This document shows, in pieces, positions 57,866 through 64,000 of a stretch of 64,000 nucleotides of DNA. The position numbers and the translations under genes were made by a program. Source of the stretch: Polytrichum commune. Its lineage: Eukaryota; Streptophyta; Polytrichopsida; Polytrichales; Polytrichaceae. Positions within the stretch are counted from its first letter, which is position 1; each line of letters begins with the position of its first letter. The stretch covers positions 41,617,554 to 41,681,553 of the forward strand of contig OX485803.1 in the NCBI GenBank assembly GCA_950295325.1, written 5' to 3'. The notes under the pieces are model-generated. The model worked only from the letters and a program-made list of their open reading frames with translations. It did not search any database and had not been told where the DNA came from.

Positions 57866-58059
57866 CGAATGAAGTTGGCAGATGGATGACCAACACCCGC
57901 GATGATGTTCTAAAACATTGAATTTCGATCATGCAACTTGTCATGGAGATAATTTTGCAAGCCATTGGTGCTAAAAAAAACATGTGGGTTTTGTCAACCA
58001 TTGGGATGGCAAAAACGCATGACTAAGGTAGATGTGTCTTCTTCGGACATTTTTCCCTC

Positions 58060-58390
58060 TGCACCCACTTCTTGTACGTTATGAAACATGCAATTAGTGT
58101 GAGATGATTAGCAAATCCAAATCATGTCCGTAGCCATTCACCTCATGATTTTCGAGGCTCACATGAATATCTTCTTCGTTTCCAATGTGAAAATTCTTGT
58201 GCTCATTAAGACTCATATACAGTAGGTCCCCCCCCCCCCCCCAGTTTATGACAACTATTGAGCTTAGAATGGTTAGCATATTTTGGGCACATAGTCCAAT
58301 CTCTTTTAAATATATGTAATCCTGGTGTATGTTCTTAGATTCACACCTAACCACATATCACTCAAATCTAAGTGTCCAATTAAGTCCATG
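58060..58390 (-). repeat. Family F repeat, reverse arm
   Basis: CTGCACCCACTTCTTGTACG, CATGCAATTAGTGTGAGATG, CACATAGTCCAATCTCTTTT, CACACCTAACCACATATCAC, CTCAAATCTAAGTGTCCAAT. It contains a 15-C run near 58,228. Confidence 0.8.
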
Positions 58391-59456
58391 ATTGGTCGAT
58401 TGAGGCTTATCTACCTTAATTTGACATTGCAATGTTTGGAAGTATTATTATGTCAGATGAAGGCTAGTATTCCTCCTCTTACAAAATGTTCCGAAGGTTT
58501 CTTTCTCGTGTAGTTTGACAGATTTTGAGCTCTATGACGAATACTAGAAGCATTTGACAAAACGACTATAATGCTGGTCAACCGTCAAGAATTCATAACA
58601 AATTATGTGCTTAACAATGTTGCATAAAATTACTCAGTTGATGAGCTTTGTTCATGGGCCCTGCGGTAGATTCGAGAATATATCCTCTGGATGTCGGAAT
58701 CCCAGTGATTCGGATTGAATATGAAGGCATGGCACTTGAACACAACTCATCAGCTGAGTAATGTTATGTGCCATGTTCAGAAGCATTATTAGGTCAAATT
58801 AAGTCGGACACTCTTGACAAGAAAAGAAAAGAAAAGAAAAAACAATTTTGGTCTTACGATCGATGTGAATTTGAACCCATGGACCTTATCTTGTTCAAGA
58901 GTCCTCTTGGTACAAGTTAATATTAACCTACTACCCACCTTACAGTTAGTCGACCCTTGGTTAAGTGCCCGGGGGAGGGGGGTGGAGATAATTATCTTTA
59001 AGAATTAGAATTTTAGGAGTCCTTAAAGTAGAAAAAACCTTAAATTAAGCTTAAATCTTAATACTCTATTGGTAATTAAAATTCTAGAATGCCTTCAATA
59101 TTAAATAACCTATTTTCCTTACAATTTTTTGATAGCCTTTGATTTTTAGCCGAGTTCGCATCCAAGCCTTGCCTAAGATCAAACTGACTTCAATCATATT
59201 TATGAAATAATTAATGTTATATTCTCGGCATCTCAGATGTAGGGCCCATGGCTCATCCAACTCACCAGGGGGAGTTGGGTAATGTTACGCTTGTTTCCTG
59301 TTGAAATGTTGTTTGTTTAGGACTAGATAAATGAAGCATTTGATGACAATTTGGTGTATACGTTTCATTATTGATTTCCTTTCTTGATGTGCACGGTTTA
59401 GTTTAAATTTTGAATGTCATGAAAGTATCTAATCAATTTCTCATGTACTTAGATAG
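58391..59456. other. Intergenic DNA with one hairpin
   Basis: Two arms at about 58,625-58,652 and 58,739-58,768 (ATTACTCAGTTGATGAG / CTCATCAGCTGAGTAAT) form an inverted repeat around about 90 bp. An (AAAAG)n run lies at 58,818-58,840. No gene recognised. Confidence 0.5.
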
Positions 59457-59690
59457 ATTGGAGCTCTACGGCGGACATTGCAAGTATTTGACAAACCAAG
59501 TGCCATGGGGTTGACCCGGGAAGAGTTGATGCAAAACGTGAAGCCAAGGGCAATTCCGGTTTTGCCACCGCCACCTGGCCCCGAGGGATTCGCTAACAAG
59601 GCCAATTTGACACCCCCAAGCAAACCAAGCATAAGAAATAACTGGACATTTGAAGCACAGTCTCAAAGACAAGCGATGATGATAAAGTAG
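59457..59690 (+). CDS. Possible terminal exon of an unidentified protein
   Basis: After an acceptor-like TTAGATAG the frame runs 77 codons to TAG at 59688-59690. It encodes IGALRRTLQVFDKPSAMGLT, then VLPPPPGPEGFANKANLTPP and WTFEAQSQRQAMMIK. The composition is less AT-rich than the surroundings and looks coding. No partner exon or family is recognised. It may be the 3' exon of a gene with distant upstream exons, or a relic. Confidence 0.35.
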   Translation: MGALRRTLQVFDKPSAMGLTREELMQNVKPRAIPVLPPPPGPEGFANKANLTPPSKPSIRNNWTFEAQSQRQAMMIK

Positions 59691-60205
59691 AGTGTGCCCC
59701 TCGCACTTAATTACTCATGTTTTTTCCTTTCTGAGGATGCATCTTTCGGTTTTTCTTTATTAACGATTTGAGGTATATTCTATAGATTCCTCTAGAATGA
59801 TTGGTAAATTTCTTGAAGTTTTGAATTTCAACCGGTTTTGATTCAAACTCAAATGGTGCATTTGTAACTAGCGGTAGGTTCTCCCCGTTCATTGGGTGTT
59901 TGTTTGGGTTTTTTAGCATCTCAAAATGCAAGTGACTAGCGTTTATTGTTGAGTTAGGGTTAATAAGTATCTTGATAAGTATCCTTCGTGGTTTAATGCC
60001 CTTTCAACATGCTAGTGGTTCGTTGAACACCGAGTCAACAACTCGTATCGCAACCTTCAGGGTCTTGCAACTAATATATAGTGTAGAAACTAAAAGATTC
60101 AAATTGCAACCTGATGTTTGATTTGACATTGATTCAAGGTTGTAGTTTGACAATATTATATTGATTAGTGTTGGTATATGAGTTTAGAGGTTTGTGATGA
60201 GAGTA
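59691..60205. other. No recognisable feature
   Basis: AT-rich sequence following the possible exon. No gene, RNA or repeat can be supported. Confidence 0.4.
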
Positions 60206-60216
60206 TGAGTGAATCC

Positions 60217-60346
60217 CAGAGCCCACCTCATAAAGGAGGCAAAGCACCTTATGTTGCATCACGGAACGCCGTGATCAGCACAAGGCCAACGGGCTCACAT
60301 TCATGCCGGTATTTTGATACCGGCATATTTTTAATTTTAATTCATT
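60217..60346 (+). mobile_element. 130-bp 5'-truncated LINE (or SINE) sharing the LINE 3' end
   Basis: Contains CAGAGCCCACCTC, CACCTTATGTTG, ACGCCGTGATCAGCAC and AACGGGCTCACATTCATGCC, then a stem-loop (GCCGGTATTTTGATACCGGC) and an ATTTTTAATTTTAATT tail. The block order is the same as in the 3' UTR at 32867-33022. It is flanked by TGAGTGAATCC at 60206-60216 and 60347-60357, an exact 11-bp target duplication. Confidence 0.85.
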
Positions 60347-60357
60347 TGAGTGAATCC

Positions 60358-62599
60358 ATGTCATGATTAGTGTTGACCTAAACTTGCTCAACTAACACTA
60401 AGAAATGATTCTCTCAATAATCGGATTCTGAAGTTTTTGGGTGAATGCAACATGCTCATCCATGTATACCGTATATATTCTATTGATTTTAGAGAGAGAG
60501 AGATGCCTTTAAATTCCATAGCCACCCGGTTTTTGAAGGCAAAGGGAGGGGTTTATATGGTTGAATCTCTCTTCATATTCAATGGGCAATAAAGACTTGG
60601 AAAAACATTTGGGCATCATTCATGATTAATTCATGAGTATCTTTGGTTGCATTTGTAGGGAACAAGACGAGGATTTGGATGATTTGGGGGCAAGTGTGGT
60701 GAGGTTGGGTGATGTGGGCTTGACTATTCACGAGGAGCTTGCCGGCCAAGTACTATTGCTCAAAAACCTCCCATTGATGTTAATTACCATTGTAATCAAC
60801 TTGCATTGATACCTCAATAGGTTCATGTGAATAAAGTTCATAATATAAAGAAGTCACACTAAAAGGTTTATTCAATGGTTCTGTCCTAAATTGGTGTAGG
60901 AAGTACTCATATCTAGTGTGGAGCGGGACATAGACACAACCACTAGCCGGCTTGATTTTGTACAGGTATTTTCAAGGAAATAACAATGTTTTGTCACACC
61001 GTTTGCTTATGTTGATGTGGATTGCAATTTGAAGTTACATAATGCTATAATTTTTTTTGTAGAGGATATTGTTTCTACAAATACAAACAAATACTCAATC
61101 TACTTTTTATAGAACATATACAAATTTTAATGGCAAAACCTAATCTCTCTTTTAAAAGAGATTATAGCATTGTTTATTTTAATAAATGGTCATTCAAAAT
61201 AATTGAAATGAAGATTTAGTGTTTGTGATCTAAACTATTGTAATTGTAACAATCAAACCTTTTGTGGCCGAAGTTTTGGAAATTTACTCTATTTGTTTGG
61301 GTTGAGCAGAAAAAAATGGAGTCGGTGATAGTGAAGGCAGGCAGTAATGGCCAAATTTTCATGATATTGTTCCTTATAGTATTGTTAGCCATTCTTATCA
61401 TGCTAATTTTCTACACCTAAAGCTCTTGTAAATTTTGTATTTTGTTATTTTGAATCAAATGGCGATCTTCCATTGATAGGAAAAATGATAAATTTCTCAA
61501 AACTTCTCATTAAACCCAATCCAAGCTTAGGAGAGTTGTCAATATAAAGATCCAAACAAAGACAAAACGTAATGTACAAAATGAGTTTGCATACAATGCC
61601 CATGTGCAAGCAAATTGGGGCATATGAATTTGTTAGCCTTTCAAGCTTGATGTTTAATACCTGTTGTGCACACATTCTATGTTGTTGTGTACCTATACTT
61701 GCAAGTTGATGGGCCATTTCTAGTCAAAAAGAATATCATGATCCTCAACATAAGGGCATGCCCCTTTACACTAGAGGTGAGAACTTGAAGAAATGAGCCA
61801 AGTAATTGGAGGACAACCTCTTACACAATTGTGATCTCCCAAGTCCACTTGACACTTGAGCTTTCAACTGGAGAGATTGAAACTTTACCTAGTGGAGCAT
61901 GATTATATGCTTCTTATATGGAGTCTTGGTGGATCTCACGTGGAACAAGTACAACAAGATATATGTCATTTTTGATAGGTTTTCAACCAAAACCCTAAGC
62001 TACCTCGTGAAGGTCGCTTAGGAATGTCGAAAGTCAGAGCATTTGTTTGACATGATTAAGACAAAACTTGTGAGTGCGAACCAAACATGAGGTGGAAAAT
62101 AAAAATTGGGCACCCTATACCACACTTAAATTTCATGTCATTAGATAACCTAGCACAAAATTTTTAAACACTTGTGTCACTCCAATATATTTCTAGGTGG
62201 TCATAATTTGAATTGGAAAACAACTCTAAAGTAACCCTTAGACTCTCCTTTCTTTGAAGACAACTTTTACGATTTGGTAAACATGCAGTACATCACTTCC
62301 ACAACAATTAAATTTGGATCATCACTCAAATTTACCTGAAGTATTCTCCATGTTTTGGCCTATTGAATTGTCATCCTAAATTAAAAGTTGTATTGGGCTC
62401 CATTGGTGAAGGCATGTAGATATCAACCCTCTACTCCTTCTTAATAGCAAGGCAAGGCCAATTTTTAAAAGTTAATGCTCTTAAGATATTTTCTTATTTC
62501 ATTTCCTTTGTGTCATCTATTTGCCAATTACATCATGCTCTTAAGTAGATTCTTCCCACTAAGTATCCACAAAAAGAGTTATTTCACTCGTCATGGTTA
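60358..62599. other. AT-rich intergenic DNA
   Basis: No gene is supported. TAAGGGCATGCCCCTTTACACTAGAGG-type sequence near 61,750-61,778 resembles the left end of the TTTACAC Harbinger-like elements, but no matching right end is found. A (GA)n run lies near 60,491. Confidence 0.5.
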
Positions 62600-63640
62600 C
62601 TTTATGGCAAGGCTTGTAGTTAAGAATGGATACCCCAAACACATGTGTTAGAGTGTGCGTGTGTACATAATTCTAAGTTCAATCGTCAAAATACTTGGAA
62701 GATCTTATGTCATCACTCAAAGACAAGAGAACTTTCACCTTGGCCTCCTATAAGTTTTGTGTTTCAATTCCCATTCCGAAACGTGAAACGATGATTTTTT
62801 ATAGTTCACAAATGCTAATCTTTTGAGGCAACTCATGATTTGATCCAATGGTTAAATTTGTATTTGAAGTTGGAAGTGCCACGATGGGGCCACAAACCTT
62901 CCATAAGGTCCAATATCATCATTATTTTGTTGTTGGTAGCAAGTTATCCCTCAAACACATTCATTACAACACAAGGCTAGATGGGTTGGTTACTTTACGA
63001 GTAATTGGGAGAGCATGGTTATGTGCGGATCTAAGAACATACAAGTTACCCAAAAAAACACATGGTTAAAAAAAAATGGAATATGTGCTTAAAATTTGTT
63101 AACCATTCTAGGCTCAACAATGAACATAATTGGAGGGACCTATATGATTGCTTATTGAGAAAGATAATCTTCACTTTCAATTGGAAATGAATCCACACAT
63201 GCTCCAAAAATGATCAAGAAATTGGATATGAACAAGATTTGGAATTGGCAATCATCTCACACTAATAGTGTGTTTCACAACCTAAGGTAGACGCGTGTTG
63301 TTCATATAATATCCTCTCTGCACCCACTTCTTGTAGATTATGAAACATGCAATTAGTGTGAGACGATTAGCAACTCAAAATTGTGCTTGTAGTCATTTTC
63401 CCTCATAGTTTCCGGAGCTCATATGAATATCTTCTCTATTATCAAAGTGAAAATTTCCGTGCTCAATAAGTGGTCATAATGGTCCCTCCGATCATGTTGA
63501 CTATTGAGCTCATAATGGTTAACATATTTTCAACATATAGTCCAATCTCTTTGGAGCATGTCACATCTTTACGGTGTTAGTTTTTAGATCCAAACCTAAC
63601 CATATACCACTCAAATATAGGTGTTTAAATTATCGCTACA
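62600..63640. repeat. Family F foldback repeats, fullest copies
   Basis: A forward arm at 62,600-62,910 is followed by a second forward arm at about 62,995-63,280 and a reverse arm at about 63,285-63,640. The last two are inverted copies of each other over about 280 bp: ATTGGAGGGACCTATATGAT against ATCGGAGGGACCATTATGAC; CAATCATCTCACACTAATAG against CTAATCGTCTCACACTAATT. This defines family F as a foldback element with long arms. At least nine partial copies occur in the window. Confidence 0.75.
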
Positions 63641-64000
63641 ACATTGCCTTCAAGCATGTCTTCCTTACAAGAAGTGTTAGGCGCAAAGCGCTAAGTGACC
63701 ATTTAATACTCGCTTACCTCAAGATACTTTGTGGGTGTTATCGGTTCATTTTCCACGCTCTCCAACTTCTACACAACAATACCTATATTGCATTAGCAAA
63801 TCTACGACAAGAATGGATTGAAAATCAGATCTTCCCCTAATTTAGTTAAAGTTACACGGAGTGCATGTTTGTTGATTCCTTAATTGAATACATAAATCCT
63901 CCCAGATGTATTCATGATTGAGTGTGAAATGATTGACATAAATTGAAGATGTAGCTTTTAAACATGTTTCTTTATGATGTTTGTTCTTTGATCTTCACCT
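63641..64000. other. No recognisable feature
   Basis: AT-rich right edge of the window with no supported gene or repeat. Confidence 0.4.

Noticed and set aside
58818-58840. (AAAAG)n run as a second LINE tail
   Set aside because: It resembles the LINE's tail repeat, but none of the LINE 3' UTR blocks adjoin it. Treated as a simple repeat.
61750-61780. Possible Harbinger-like element start (TAA then GGGCATG..TTTACAC)
   Set aside because: No matching inverted end or target duplication was found downstream.
1-64000. tRNA genes, CRISPR arrays, bacterial-type operons
   Set aside because: No cloverleaf with intact A and B boxes was noticed, and the repeats are satellites and MITEs, not spacer-repeat arrays. 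The genes have spliceosomal introns.

Overview
This is a window of plant-type (streptophyte) nuclear DNA. Two intron-rich host genes lie at its ends, with about 37 kb of repeat-filled intergenic DNA between them. The plant assignment rests on a chloroplast-division dynamin (DRP5B/ARC5), a plant-style TruA pseudouridine synthase, GT-AG introns and TTTAGGG telomere-type repeats. I cannot name the species. The LINE is of a kind I do not associate with flowering plants, so a streptophyte alga, bryophyte, lycophyte or fern is an inference only.

Layout. 1-10,404 (minus): DRP5B, 19 exons visible, running off the left edge, with several introns carrying MITEs or tandem repeats. 10.4-11.6 kb: GC-rich upstream region. 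11.6-32.8 kb: AT-rich DNA with inverted-repeat elements (PIF/Harbinger-like with TTA/TAA target duplications, one hAT-like with an 8-bp duplication), a 5S-rRNA-like repeat, and two related satellite arrays (about 60 bp and about 122 bp units). One Harbinger-like element has inserted into the 60-bp array. 32,867-45,124 (minus): a 12.26-kb non-LTR retrotransposon flanked by an 11-bp duplication and inserted inside a second 5S-rRNA-like repeat. 45.2-47.7 kb: more MITE copies. 47.9-52.4 kb (plus): the TruA-family gene. 52.4-64 kb: further MITE copies, one unidentified possible exon, and a 130-bp 5'-truncated insertion sharing the LINE's 3' end.

The most unusual object is the LINE. It encodes a roughly 1,000-residue ORF1 with RRM-like segments. 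An ATGA stop/start overlap leads into an ORF2 with a long hydrophobic N-terminal part ending at a 2A-like motif. After that come an APE-type endonuclease, reverse transcriptase, RNase H, and a CCHC plus PD-(D/E)XK-like C-terminus. It therefore looks like a dual-nuclease LINE, as described for Dualen/RandI elements of green algae. This copy is decayed: about five in-frame stops and four frameshifts can be seen. The host genes and the mobile DNA appear functionally unrelated; the mobile elements occupy introns and intergenic space. All exon joins and repeat boundaries were worked out by eye from the sequence.
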